Assembly (NCBI GenBank): GCA_012656075.1
Contig: JAAKBF010000045.1
Coordinates: 186,001 to 250,000, forward strand
Length of the DNA stretch: 64,000 nt
Source: Phytophthora hibernalis
Lineage: Eukaryota > Oomycota > Peronosporomycetes > Peronosporales > Peronosporaceae
Reading direction: 5' to 3'
The stretch's first letter is position 1. Every line of letters begins with the position of its first letter. Made by a program: the position numbers and the translations under genes. This document shows positions 9,488 to 21,970 of this stretch, in pieces. Under the pieces are notes generated by a model that was not told the DNA's origin, made no database searches, and saw nothing but the letters and a program-made list of their open reading frames with translations.

Positions 9488-9535
9488 CACGCGTGAAAAC
9501 AAGGCTGGGAGTCCCAGCCTTTGCCTTCACGCGTG
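9488..9535. repeat. Near-perfect 24-bp palindrome
   Basis: The left arm CACGCGTGAAAACAAGGCTG(GGA) is mirrored by the right arm ending CCTTCACGCGTG at 9535, with one gap and almost no loop. It lies 190 bp from the hairpin at 9260-9299. Confidence 0.8.
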
Positions 9536-10190
9536 ACAATGTTGGTATTAGTGATGATGCAAACCAAGCTCTTAGCATCAGCTCTCGGTTGGGAAGACCT
9601 CTGAAATCCAGGACCTGATGGGCGCGAAGGGGGTGCCTCGCCCGTATCATACGCAACTCCGCCGCAGGCAGCGCAACCGACAAATCGGGCAAATCGCAAA
9701 GTGCTATGTGAGAGCTATCAACTCTGTACATCAACGCTTAGCATTGCGGTGGTGCTGTGGCATCCAACACAAAGACAAAAGCAGAATGAGTGCAGCAGCA
9801 ACAAGCGAAAGCAGAGCCTCACGCACACGCAACGTGGACGGGTTTCCCGTACCGTAGGGATCGGCCAGGAAAATGAGACGCTGTCAGGCAGATGTCTGCC
9901 TCAAGTGCACGACCGGTGATACTTACAGTCCCACTAGTTTTTGGCTCGTATTCAATTCGAGCGTACAGCAGGCGAAATCATTCGAGAATCGATCTTTAAC
10001 AACTACCGAGACATCCTTTGCGGTCTTAGATGTCCATCCTCGCAGTAACTCCCACTCTCCAGCCCCTTGACTCCTTGCTTAGCGGTGATGTCTGCGCTCT
10101 TGACGCGTGCCATCCAAACTCCAACGGAGACCGTTGCGCTTCAACTCCCTGCCAGTCCTCAATTCGCCACGTTCCGACCAACACTTTCTC

Positions 10191-11052
10191 ATGGACAACG
10201 AGTATCCCTTCGCGTCGCTGCAGCAGCCCACAGCCGAATACCTCTTCGCTGAGGAGGTGGATATCCACGTCATGGCTTTCGACGAGTTCTGTCTCGACGG
10301 GTGCATGGGTCGCAAACCGGTCGCCTGCTTCCCTGACATGACTGCTCCGACTGCACCCTGTGCGTCTCCCAGCTCCCCTTCATCGGTAGTCTACCTGTCT
10401 CCGTTCTACCCTCTATCATCACTCAAAGCAGCGGACTACCCTCAGCTCCCCGACGACATCTACATCAAACCGGAGCTCGTGGACTTTGTGATACCTCCCA
10501 GTCCCCCGCTCTACCCGCTGCAACCACTACCCGTTCACGTCATTCCTGACGTCCCCAGTACCGACGACCGAGAGCGTCTCCGACGTCGCCAACGCGGCTA
10601 CGAGAAGCGTTATCGCGGCCGCAAGAGTGTGAGTACCGTCCGTTCAAGGAAGGTCAGCTTTGCAACCAATTCAACCAACCGACTGTCTTGTGTATTGACA
10701 GAGAGACCTCAAACAGCAGCGGGACACGTGGCTGGCGCTCGAGATGAAGCTGGCTGCCACCCGTGAGAAGCACTGCAAACCCTTTATTCGACGGGGTCGA
10801 GCGTCTCTGCGCAGCCAATTGCTGTCGTTGCTGCAGGAGGAACGCGCGCTCCGAGAGGACCACGTGGCCATGAAGACGCTGCAGGCGTGGGAGGAGGTCT
10901 CTCGGATCCGCGAGTACTCGGACAAGAACGAGCTGCGTACGCTCAGCGAGTGGCGACACAGCGCCGAGAAGGTCACCGGCCAGTGCGCCATGCTCGGACC
11001 CGGTCGGTTCCACCCGTACGCCCCCATGATGCCTCAACACTTCACGTGGTGA
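10191..11052 (+). CDS. bZIP-like nuclear protein, two exons
   Basis: Exons 10191-10628 and 10702-11052, with a 73-bp intron (GTGAGT..TTGACAG) that splits the basic region in phase 0. The predicted protein is about 262 residues. The first ATG in frame is at 10191, directly after a TC-rich stretch. The N-terminal half is acidic and proline-rich (near residues 45-120), as in activation domains. The basic segment 'RERLRRRQRGYEKRYRGRK' (about residues 126-145) then runs across the junction into a helical 'RDLKQQRDTWLALEMKL' segment, as in oomycete bZIP-like proteins. Leucine heptads are poor, so DNA binding is inferred and dimerisation is uncertain. The frame is intact. It lies upstream of two further basic-region genes. 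Confidence 0.65.
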
Positions 11053-12137
11053 AGTATCTCTCCTCCGCCGACGAAATGGCGAGGACCACAACCATTTATT
11101 CGTTACATTATTCGCGCGAAGCTTTAGGACGTCAAAAGGAACTGCTAAGACATGACACAGTAACAAAGAAATGACACGTTGAAGTCGGAAGCCAATTTTC
11201 ATACGTACGGTACGGCGTCACCATTTCGGAGACCTTTCACGTGACGCACGCCGTCGTGAGCGTCAGAATAAGAATAAGAATAAGGTGAAGTTCAAGGCGT
11301 TTGGGGCGACAGGGCGAAGGTTGGAGATTTTGTAAGCGCGTTGACGTGGCTGTCTCACCTTTTGAATGGGGCTTTGCCACGTCGCGTCGGAACAATAAGA
11401 ACAGTTCTGTGACCTCGCTAACTTGTATCCCAGTATGCTTACAGTCCACATAAGAGCAACCCACTCGCCACGGTTGCGAAATCACTGCTCCTGATTCGGT
11501 ACTGACCAGCCAGCACTTGATGAAGGAGACGCTCCGTGGTAGAATCCGCGTCGGGCAGGAGAGGGAATTTTAGCCCGAGGCGTGGTACCCGATACCCACT
11601 GGGCACGCTGCAGAACGACAACTTGTCGCCCTACTGTCAGTTGTCTTTCTACAGACGAGCCCCGTGGCCCATGACCCATGACGAAACCCTCGCAGTCAAG
11701 CACTTCGCCCGGTGTCAAGCAGCTTCAACCTTGTGTGTGGGGACCCCTAGAGAGCCGCATCTGCATGGCCTCCTTCACCAAGTGCAGACATCCAAACACA
11801 AACATCCAACATCCAAATGACAGAATTGAACGTCGGCTCCGGTTGCGGAGCCTCCGGCAGCTTCAACGCGGCCTCGTCTGCTTCGATAACGCGGGTCACC
11901 ATGGAATGACCGGGAGTGTCTCCTTTCCCGCAGCGACGAGTCGGTCGTGGCAATCTGGCCGAGTGTGATAGGACACCCGTGAGACTTGTCCTCAATTTCT
12001 AGACAGTAGCGCACTTTCAACTCAGAGCATGGAGTCGATCGAATGATAAGTGAGTGCTGCCCCAGATCGCGTTCCACGAAGACCCCTTGGCGGGCTACAC
12101 TCGCGGCGCCACTCTGCAATTCTCACAATTCGCAGCG
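11053..12137. other. Intergenic; short AATAAG microsatellite
   Basis: No supported gene. About 23 bp of (AATAAG)n lies at 11262-11284. The remaining open frames are short, on both strands and unlike any known protein. Confidence 0.4.
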
Positions 12138-12759
12138 ATGGCCGACCTCGAACTCTCAGCCGTGTGCAGCTTCCTCAACGACTTGAGTCTGGACGAGATC
12201 ATCACGTACGAGTCGGACGTGGCGTCGGACGAAAGCGTCTGCAGTGAGGACAGCAGATACGCGGCTTCCATGACGGGGCCACGTCGGACGAAAGCAGCGA
12301 CTGGGAAGACGCCGAACCGACCAAGTCACAGTCTCAACGAGACCGACAGAGAGTGTACGGTATCCAGTCCCGAGGCCGGAAAAAGGCTCGACGCATCGCA
12401 GACTACCGGGCGTTCTTGACGGTGGTGGACACGTTCATCGCCTTGGTGCAGTGGAGACTGGTGATGACGGAGAAGGAGGTCCAACTGCTGTGTCTGGCCA
12501 AGAAGAACGGAGCCCCCATATCAGCAGGAGACTCTGCATGGAAGCATCTGCAACTGAACCAAGGACCCTGAGCTGTATCCAGACGTGTCTGACGAACTGG
12601 GACCAGCAGAAGAAGACGAGCAAGTTCTTCTTTCGAGCCGAGACGAACGACATTCAGTCGCTTATTCAGAGGTTGACAGACGTTGGTGAACAGTTGACGG
12701 TAGCAAATGCCGAGCTCAAGTGGCGACTACAGACTCCGACGACGGGAGTCTGGGTTTAA
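12138..12759 (+). pseudogene. bZIP-like paralogue, two frameshifts
   Basis: The ATG at 12138 begins 'MADLELSAVCSFLNDLSLDEI', which parallels the start of the gene at 13071. The frame then changes twice (near 12270 and 12510), each time as if one base were missing. The middle frame carries a basic segment ('RDRQRVYGIQSRGRKKARR'). The last frame carries a helical tail ending 'PTTGVWV', matching 'KPTGVWV' at the end of the neighbour. It is therefore a tandem paralogue, about 205 residues if intact. Whether it is a real pseudogene or a gene with assembly errors cannot be decided from this sequence. Confidence 0.6.
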
Positions 12760-13070
12760 TGTAACATAACACGATGCTTGTCTTCTCTTCTCTCTTGAAA
12801 GTCGACGTCCTGTAGGCTAGCAGACGTTATGTAGGTTAACTTAAACGGATTCAGCACTCGCCTCGTGATAGCGTAGTCCGCCTTGCACTGTTGTACGGTA
12901 CATCGAAAGAGTGGCTCCTCGAGAGGAGCGTCCTCCCACAATTTGACGCTCGAATTGCAGGTAGACGTCAAGACCTGAAGCCAAGCCCACGTTGAAGTGA
13001 TTTCTGTGCTTCTGGCATCCCGTTCCCAGTTCCCCATTCTGCATTCTGCGCGGCGTTCAAGACTTGGATC

Positions 13071-13885
13071 ATGAACCGCGTGGAGTTGACTGCGCTGTGG
13101 AACTTCCTGACCGAATTGAACTCGGACGAGATATTCGAAGGTGTCGGTACCTCCGACGAGGCCAACCTGTTCGACAACGATACCGAGTCGAGTGTGGACC
13201 CCGTTTATTGGGACGAGTCTTCTGTTGCATCATTCACCTCGGACGACACAAACGAAACCATGAACTCGGACGACGACATGGCAACGGGCATCGCCAATTC
13301 CCCACATACTAAGAACCGACCTACCACTTCAAGTCAAAGTCCCCAGCTTCGGTGGAGAAGCGGAGGGCCAAACAGAAAATATACGACAAGAATTGGAAGG
13401 AGAGGCGAAGGGTGAGAGGATACACACCACAATTGATGGATTACTCGATTTTTAACCTTTTTTACTTTACTTTACAGTTCCGAGTCGCAACAGGGACGAA
13501 AGTTTTCGTCGCGGGGTTAAAACTCCTCAATGGGTTGCTAGAAGACCGTATTGAAAGGACCACGAGGGTTTCCATGACAATGAGGTTGGTGCAAGTTGGC
13601 AAAGAAGATCAAAAATTCAGTGCCTTTGAAAGAGGTTTGCAGACAGTTGAGCTCGAAGGTAAAGCGCAGTTGGCTCTGAACCTAGAAGCCTTCAAGTACA
13701 TTGACCTGTGGACGACCACGTGGACCCAAACCAAAGACGAATACGGCAAGTTCTTCTTGAGGCAGACGGTGCCTGAGATCGACTTCCAAATCGAAGGTTT
13801 GGTCAAACTTGGAGAGAAACTCACGGAATCCGTGAAGGAATTGGACTGGTGCATGCGTCAGAAACCTACTGGTGTTTGGGTTTGA
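13071..13885 (+). CDS. bZIP-like protein, two exons, one apparent frameshift
   Basis: The ATG at 13071 starts an acidic N-terminus ('ALWNFLTELNSDEI', with runs of D and E to about residue 70). A one-base shift near 13340 leads into 'VEKRRAKQKIYDKNWKERRR', a bZIP-like basic region. A 66-bp intron (13412-13477, GTGAGA..TTTACAG) follows immediately and keeps the frame. Exon 2 encodes about 135 residues of mostly helical, charged sequence ending 'KPTGVWV' at 13885. The start and end are shared with the copy at 12138-12759. The family is known to me only as oomycete basic-region proteins; the role in transcription is inferred from the basic segment. Confidence 0.6.
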
Positions 13886-13954
13886 TGTTGTTAGTTAAAA
13901 GTTGTCAGAATATCCAATCGAATGTTTTTACGTCTGTTGTTGCTGTTCAACCTG

Positions 13955-15401
13955 CTACGCTGAGCCTGCCTCTGCATCCTCACAGCTTTTACCTCTTCCT
14001 CCGTGTTGTGGGATGTACCAGCAATGTTTGATGGCAATTCCACCGACTCCCGTAGCTTCCACATCTTTCGTCATCGACCAGCTATCGTCGAAAGTGTTGA
14101 AACTCACCTTCAGCCACGTCGGAGATACATTCAACGAGAAGAAGCCGTACGGGTAATGCCCTGCAGCCCACAAATTCTCCACGTAGTCTTCAGCGTAAGG
14201 TGGAATTCCACTTGGTGATTCATTCTGGATGCCACCACCCGCACCATTCTCAACAAAGTGCGTCTTGAACGCAGTGTAGTCGTGTTTCTCGCCGTGAGTG
14301 TGGCCATAGAGGAAGAGCTGGATTCCCAAACCGTCTAGCAACTCACGCCACTTCTCCGCTGGTCCGGGGGCGTAGTGGTTGTATGGTGAATAGTGCGTGT
14401 TCACGATCTTCCACGTCGCATTCGACGCCTTAGCAGCTTCTACCAGTTTATTTCGTGAATCTTCACCCCAAGCTTGCAGCTTGTCCATGCACGCGTCGAA
14501 CATGCCGTTGTTACCACCGGCACAGAGACTGTCACCGCGCTTTACATTTTCACACGCGTCGTCATCTTTACCAGAGTAGCCGTAGCATTGGCAGCAGATC
14601 TGCTGCGCTCCATGAGTGTCGGCATCGTTCGTGTCGAGATTGAAGATGTCGATCGTCAAATTTGACGCGGGATCGGCGAGTGAGTGCACGAAGAAGTGGT
14701 CTGGCATGACCCACCGGTTGTCCTGCGGACTCACGTACTGAGACTGCAGCGTGAACTTCTGATCCAGCGACGCCAGCAACTCGCTGGTCGATCCGCACTC
14801 GATCGCTTGTTCCCCATCCGTGCACACATAGCTAGCACCCCCGTAGTCGTGGTTTCCCATGACGTTCACCCAGGAATACCAGCCAAACTCACTGCGTTGT
14901 ATTTATCCTCGAACGTCTGCTGGAAGCGGTAGGCTTGGTCTGTCGCCCCATGCAAGCCGTCCCAGTAGAAGTTGTCTCCATGACCAATGACGACAGACGG
15001 ACGAGGCTGCGCTGCCGCCGCAGCTTGTCCCAATAGAATGGCTACGTACTCCATAGCGTTGTAGTCCAGAACAGTGAAGCTTTTGCGACGAGAGCAGCAC
15101 GAGCCACCATCCTTGGCAATCGTGCGACCCCAGTCTCCGATAGCAAGAGCAGATACTGTGTAATTTTCTGTCAGGGGTCCGTAGTCTCCTCGTCTTCATC
15201 CGATGAACTGCTAGAGTTCCCTTTCTTGAATTTACGCAGCTTGTCGTTCACTTTTGGCTTCGTCTTGGCGTCAGGTAGGTTTCCACGTTTATCAGACTTT
15301 GTTGATGCATCCGAACCGGACACCGTGAAGGCGACTACGATGGCTGCGACAATGACAGCAAGCGCCACAAGGATGCTAATGATGAGCGCTCTCTTCTGCA
15401 T
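13955..15401 (-). CDS. Membrane-anchored metallophosphatase, tartrate-resistant (type 5) acid phosphatase-like
   Basis: The minus-strand ATG at 15401 starts a signal-anchor helix ('LIISILVALAVIVAAIVVAF') followed by a serine/acidic linker. The catalytic domain shows the metal-binding series in order: 'IGDWGR', 'GHGDNFYWDG', 'GNHDYG', 'NTHYSP' and 'GHTHGEKHD'. This is the dinuclear-metal site of purple acid phosphatases, closest in spacing to the small type-5 form. Predicted length is about 480 residues. Cysteines in the middle ('ICCQCYGYSG') suggest disulphides and an extracytoplasmic or vacuolar location. The frame shifts twice, near 15175 and near 14875, each fixed by one missing base, with conserved protein on both sides. 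It diverges from the LRR gene across about 260 bp, which probably holds both promoters. Confidence 0.85.
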
Positions 15402-15660
15402 TTTATCCACTTGAACTAAAGAACGTAGGAACAACACTGAGCTCACTGCTCACTTCATGTACACTTCTGTATCAATCAATCAACAAACGCAACAGCGACA
15501 CGAGCCTCCATCAGTCCGAAAACTCTCGGATCAACACGCGAATACCCTGGGAAACGTAGTTGATGTCCATCACGTGAGAGATTTAATTTGAGGTCTGAGA
15601 GTTCCCGATTTGTCCCGAGACATTGCACGATCCCATTGTCTTCCATCAAAGGTTTTAGAC

Positions 15661-18600
15661 ATGTACAGTGTACTGAGTACACACAATAGCATGGTGTCAT
15701 TTCGAGAGCCCGAGCACCTTAGGCGGCGATCACGACAGAGTTTTAGAAGTCCGGAGCTGTTGGCATCCCTCACACTATCAGCCGAAGCGATCACGCTGAG
15801 AGCAGACTCAGGAAACCCAGAAGAGGCCGCAGCTCGGGCTTCAACTCGGCGAAAAACTCGTGTATCAATATCAAAAGTAGTGAAGCATCAACGGTCTCCA
15901 TCTCGAGACAATGATATTCGAGGCCTCGCCACTGTGTCCAATGCGAAGCTGATGTCCATGAAGAAGCTCAAATCGATGAGAAAGTATCGACTAGGAGTGC
16001 ATGGTGCACTCCGTGAGGGTCAAGAAGAAGACGAGGACACTTTACTATCGATGGTCTGACGATAAAAGCTAGACGGAAGTCGCTTGCACCCATGAATTCC
16101 GCTCTCTTGTCTGCCATAACACTGTCACCTCCAACCCATAAGAGCCCCACTCGCATGTTACGAGAAAAGCATGCAGTCGGGAAGTTCGAGACCAACGATA
16201 GCAAGTGGAAGGCCACCATTGAGGGAGAAGTCGAAAAGTTCATGTACCCCAGTTTGCGGCTAGAGACTCTGTACGTGCAAGAGGAGCCAGATTCAGACTC
16301 ACTTTCTGACGAAGACGACGACGTAAACGACAAACCGATGCCATCTCCAAAAACAATCGACGAGGTCCTGACAAACACGTCAAAAGTAAGCTGGCAGCTG
16401 GAGCACGCGACTCCGAGTCCAGCTCCAGTTACTCCAGTGCAAGAAGTCGATAGCAAGCGCGTAAGATTTGACCAAAAGCTGCAGGACGCCGAGGCAATTC
16501 TGTGCAAGCGAGAAGCGGCTGCGCGGAGGCTAAGCACAGCTCCATCAATGGTTGAACATGGACTAACCAAGAGGAGGTCTTGTTCCTCAGATACTGATCC
16601 CACGACAACCGAAGAGTATCAATCCATTCCATCACCGTTCGAGCAACCAGAAACGCCTCGACAGCAGCCAATTCCTCGCCTTCCACAAGCACGAAAGTAG
16701 GGCTTGCACTCTTGCCATACAGGAAAATGCTCTTGTTGTTTACCGCTTTTGTGTGTGTACAGGTTCATCAAGGAGATTCAGCGCCACACAACTAATGCCG
16801 GCCAGATCGAGTATTATGCTGACAAGCAGCACCTCTTTACCAAGTGGCAAAGGTTCAAGTTTCGCAGCACCATCAGCAGCTTAGTCCTTTACGCCTGCAA
16901 ACTCCGCAGCACGATAAACGCGATAGACGAAGCCTTGTTACGTCCGACGAAGAGGAGGGTGAAAATGAACTCCAGCTTGAGAGCGAGGACAGCCCAAACC
17001 AGCCATTTGGCAGGCTGTCACCACGATCACTATTCTATCACGAGTGCGTGAAGAGCCAAATTCTGCCAGAACCAATCTTCTCGAGAATCAACGAGATCGC
17101 GGCTCCGGTCTCTCAACCTGCCACAGCGAGAATATCAGCAGCAGCACCTTCTGTCGCCGCAGTTGCTTCAATACTAATGAGCACGATGCAGAAATCCTCA
17201 ACAGGCGATCGTCGCAGTAAACGCCGTCATCTCGCTCTCCAGCTACAGCAATTTGGGCTGGGAGATTCCAAGATCATCGCTTTGTCCAAGTCTCTTCGAG
17301 GTTTCCAGGCAATCCAAGTTCTCGATCTGAGTGACAATCGACTCACAGACGCATCGATCATCCCATTGCTTCAGTCGCTTATGGCATCGGCTTCATCTCC
17401 TCGTGAATCTAAGAAGGCATCGCCTACTGCCAGTGATACAAGAAATCCCGAGAATCGATATCCCAAAGCCAAGCTTCTTGCTGCTGTTGCGCGCAGTAGC
17501 AGTGACAGCAACCAGCAAAACCGTTGCATACTCACCATGCTTGACTTAAGCAAGAATTGCATTGGTCGCGAGGGCTGCCAGCAGATCGCGCACTTCTTGA
17601 TTAGCTGCAGCACGCTTACATACCTGGATTTATCTCACACGACGTTAGGCGGAGACGATGAAGCCTTCGCCCCCGTGGCAGCAGCAATCGAGTCCCATCC
17701 ATCCTTGAAGAAAGTAAACCTCGCTCACAATTCCATAGGTGAGCGCGGGGTCTTCTGGGCGCCATGCTCACTAAGCATACCTGCATTGTGCGAGCGCTAG
17801 ACGTATCGTGGAATAACATCCGTCGTAGTGGAGCAGTAGCAATGGGCATTGCTATGCGTACCAATACTTGTCTGCAAACACTCCATATGAGCATGAACCG
17901 ATGTGGAGATGGAGGTGGAGAGCAATTAGCTGCTGCCCTCGCATGCAACACAACTCTCACGCAACTCGATTTGTCGCACAACGCACTCACTGGAGTAAGT
18001 GCAGTGGCCTTCGGTTTCTTCCTTCGTCAGAATCACTCGCTTCGAACTCTGGACATGAAAGACAATAGCTTGGGAGAAGTCGGCGCACGGGCACTACTGC
18101 GAGCCATTGTGCTGGGCTCGCGTTGTGAGATCAGCTTGTCTGTCCACGATTTGGAAACTTCATCGGCTGGATCGTCAACAGCAGCAAATAGTACCTTTAT
18201 CTTCGATGCAAACCTACCATCTGCATCATCTCCGTTTGAGCTTCGAATGGGAGAATCGCCCTATGCATTTGCTGTTGCGAGCGAGTTGATCGATGCTGCC
18301 TTGGTTCAGGGACGCTGTGCACTTTCCGATCTCAGTTATGAAGACGACCCCGTCAGTGGCGATCTACTCGATGCTGCGATCAACACAGCCAGGAGAAAAG
18401 CAGGAAACAGAGCGAAATCGGCAAAAAGAGATCCATCTTGATGGTTGATCAGGACCGACGTTGTCTGTACAATTCGGGAGACGGGAGCAAAACACCTTGG
18501 AAATTACCAGCGCGGGGTACTCTTCGTGCTTCAGCAACTTTCATGGCTCCACCATTATCCCGAGACTCCGCGGCTGGGTTAAATGAGGAATCGTGCTTGA

Positions 18601-19964
18601 ATCTCATCCACATTGTCAGTCGTGGGTTTTCATCGCGCGATATGATCAGCCTATTGGATCTGGTGCTCGCTGATCTGCAGTTAACGACCGCACAAGCCAC
18701 TTTCTTCGTGACTCATTTGCTTGCCTCGCTGCCCAAGATGGAGCTTCTAGGTAGACTCTGGCCATGTTTAATTGACGGTGAAAACGCCTTTGAGTTTCTC
18801 CAACAACACATGAACCAAGCGGAACAGTGGAGCCTCATTGACCGCTTCGGTCCAGTGACGATGAGGTTCTCGACAGCCAACCCGACAGGTCATTGGACTT
18901 TAACACTCAGAGACCCTCGCCATCGGAAGCTTGCGGTGTGGTTTGCCTCCTTAAACGCTAGCCATGCGGCAATCGTGGCGCGCTATCATCCAAAACGCAC
19001 CGATTGCAGTCAATACGGACGTGGTTTCCACTGGCGCAACGTAAGCTTCAACCAGAAGCCTATTCAGCTGACCTATGCGTTCTTCGACCGACTGCCACGT
19101 GATGGTGTGCTCGAGTTTGACTACGTATCGCCTATTCGTCCCGAGGACAAGTATATTGAAGACCACAACTTGGACTGCCAAGACGGCACGGAGCTTGATC
19201 CGACTCTGCTTCAATCAATGGAGGTCGCAATGACAGATCAGGAATTGGCAGCTCTTCTAGCACAGGTAGGAGCTGAAGTGTGCGCGGTCTACGTGCCCGT
19301 GCACAAACGGCAGAACCTCAAGTATCACTTGGTATTATTTCATATCGCCATTGCTGGCCGACGCGTACTGGCACGCCAAGCACACCACGTACTCCAGCAT
19401 TTTCCCAAGAACTACGAATCGGGGCGTTTGCGCGCACTGGTGGCGATGCATCACGCGATCATAGACTTGGAATGTTTTGGCGAACTCTTGGAACGTCTCT
19501 CAGCGACAGACAGGTCGCGCGTGTACGTAAATCTGGGCTACTTCAACACTGTCACGCCGCTGGCCTTGGACATGGACTTCGAGGTGGACTTCACCCGCGA
19601 AGATGAAAAGTTGTTGCTGCGAGCACTCGTGGATCTGTCAATCTCGTGCCCCATGGACATGATCCGCATTGACAGCACACGGTCGACTGTTCTCATCATC
19701 TACTCCATGTACCAGGCCAACACTGTGCCCTCTACGGGCCGCATCTGCTTTCGCTACGTCTCACACCAGACAACAAATCGTCTCGACTGGCTACGCGCTC
19801 GCCAACAGATTTACCGACACTTCCTCTGTGGTGACCGCCTGAAGCGCTTGAGCGATGCTGCAGCTATCGCACTGACAGCAAGTCCCAGCAGCAATGAAAC
19901 TAGCACTAGCGGTGCTGTCGGGGACGTCACCAGCGATGGAAGCTCGGCCACATCTCCAACCTAA
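15661..19964 (+). CDS. Large leucine-rich-repeat (RNI-type) protein with a long C-terminal region
   Basis: The first ATG is at 15661; 15691 is an alternative. The N-terminal about 350 residues are basic, low-complexity and probably disordered. A 66-bp intron (16697-16762) lies before a helical segment. At least eight RNI-type LRRs follow at 17260-18120 ('LDLSDNRLTD', 'LDLSKNCIG', 'VNLAHNSIGERG', 'LDVSWNNIRRSG', 'LDLSHNALTG', 'LDMKDNSLGEVG'). The C-terminal about 500 residues (18440-19964) form one uninterrupted frame with a 'GHWTLTLRDP' beta-rich part and a helical part. I do not recognise this as a named domain, though similar LRR proteins occur in flagellated protists. Four one-base shifts (near 16035, 16900, 17745, 18440) break the frame; intact length would be about 1,400 residues. 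It is probably a cytoplasmic scaffold. Confidence 0.7.
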
Positions 19965-20064
19965 GACGCCTAAACTCGATCCAGTCTGTCAGTCCTCGAA
20001 AATCACCGAGAAGTCTTCACCGATTGAGTATATTTTCATCAATCTCCGACCACAGCTGCCTGAA

Positions 20065-21970
20065 CTAAAATATGTCGATGTTAATGATCTTGATGTCATT
20101 GTACGGCTTGTCCGACTTGTCCACGCGTGCATTTTCGATGCTCGAGACGGTGTCTTTGCCGTGCTCCACGACCAAAAACTGTATGCTTGTTGTCTAACCA
20201 CGGCGTGGGCACAGTCGTGAGGAAGAATTGCGAGCCGTTCGTGCCAGGACCAGCGTTTGCCATGGAAAGCGTGAACGGCCGATCGTGTCGCAGGTTGCGG
20301 TGGAACTCGTCTTCAAACTCGCCTCCCCAGATCGATTCGCCACCCGTGCCATCGCCCAGCGGATCACCCGTTTGTACCATGAAGTTCTTGATCACGCGAT
20401 GGAAAATGAGGTTGTCATAGTACCCGTTGCGCGCGTGTGTGCAGAAGTTCTCCACAGTCTTGGGGCATTCCTTACCGAACAATTTTAGCGTGATATCTCC
20501 CATAGTCGTGTGCATGACGGCCGTCTCGCCAAGGACCTTAGCAGTGCTTGACTCAGTGGCGACCTGCGACTCCTCCAGCGTAGGTTTCTCGTTGAATACA
20601 TCACGGCCAGTGCTGGTGATGCCATCTCCGCCCTCGTCCTCCTCAGGCTCGCGGGATGAAAAGAGGAAGAAGCGGTTGCGCTTGAACGACGTGCAGAACA
20701 GCGTCGGATCGATGGTGTCGCGATCTTTTGAGTCTGACATTATCTCAGCCTCATGTTTCAGTCCAGACGCCGCCTTAAGGTGCTTCTCGAACTGAGTGTT
20801 GACCTTGGGCTTGCCCTGGAACAGACTCACGCGCAGGAAGCGGTCGGAGCTCTCCACCTTCCCGATCACCTTGACAATCTTGTTGGTCTCCACGTTCAGC
20901 ACCTTGATCCCCCAGGGTCGGGTACAGGATGAAGTGGCCCGACTCGTCGAACACGCAATTGGACACCACATCCGAGTTAGCCACCTCACGCTCCACGGCC
21001 GCTCGACGACCAAAGTCGATAGCGTCCAGATGCAGCGTGCCGTCGGCCTGTGCGTCTTCAAACACGCCCAAGCTCTCGTCGTATTTGCGTCGCATCTTGC
21101 CTGTGGCGAAGCGGAACACGCGGATCTGGTTGTCCTTGGCCGCGACCACGAAGCTCTCGCCATCCCTCGATACATCAATGGCCGTGACGTACGTTTTGCA
21201 CTTGGCCAGTTCGAAGAGGTCCGTCTCCCCTTTAAACTTGAATTTAACCACACTTTTGTCCTTGGGAACTTGTACGTGTCGGCGTCCCAGTACTCGATGA
21301 TCCCCTTCTGGTCGGCCGACAAGACACAGTTGGCCACGGGGTTAAAAGCCAGGGCCGTGACAGGTGCTGCATGCAGCCCACTAATAGTGTGGATGGCCTC
21401 ATTGGCCACACTATCGGCCGAGTAGATCCTCAAGGCCGCGCTGTTGCGGTCGGCCACCACCACCTTGGGCTCGATGGCCCCTTTGGCCGACACCCAGCAG
21501 CACTCTCCGGGCGTGAAGGCCACACTGAGCATGTTGACCATATCGAAGGCCAACACGTCGTAGAACTTGATGCTGCGGTCGGCCGACGTGCTGCAGAGGC
21601 GCAGGCCATCGGCCGACACGGCCAGGCCATGCACCTCCCCCAAGTGGGCCTTGTAGTGCTTGACGAACTCGATTCCCTTGGCCATTTTCTTCCAGAACTT
21701 GACGTGGCCATCTACGCTGGCCGTGATCACGAACTGCGTCTCGGGCGCCACCAGCACGTGCGACACGGCGGCCCGGTGCATGAAGCTGCGCTCGTACATG
21801 GCCGCGCTCGGCAGGTTCTGCAGGTACGCGGCCTCGAACGGAAGCGATTTCTTGGCCTTCTTGCGGGCCGGTACAGCGGCCATCGGCATGGGCATCGGCC
21901 CGTCCTCGTCTGAGCTGGCCACGTCGGCCGCGGCCTCCTCACGCGCGTGCTGCGTCTTGGCCGGCGGCAT
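20065..21970 (-). CDS. PPWD1: WD40-cyclophilin peptidyl-prolyl isomerase (PPWD1 type)
   Basis: Starts at the minus-strand ATG at 21970 ('MPPAKTQ'), by comparison with the family; the in-frame ATG at 22075 is probably in the 5' UTR. An acidic, lysine-rich N-terminus is followed by WD repeats ('YERSFMHRAAVSHVLV', 'ASVDGHVKFWKK', 'CSTSADRSIKFYDV', 'DIDQK'-type blades) and a C-terminal cyclophilin. The cyclophilin keeps the catalytic series 'FHRVIKNFMVQTGDP', 'MANAGPGTNGSQFF' and 'WLDNKHTVFGR'. PPWD1 is a spliceosome-associated nuclear isomerase. The frame is disturbed at three places (near 21270, 20905 and 20165), each fixed by restoring one or two bases. After the last shift the protein ends in the usual 'IKIINIDIF'. 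Length about 635 residues. Confidence 0.9.

Noticed and set aside
21371..21913. 180-codon plus-strand frame and other long frames over 20.8-22.0 kb
   Set aside because: These are antisense shadows of the WD40-cyclophilin gene, made open by its GC-rich codon use; histidine- and arginine-rich composition is typical of such shadows.
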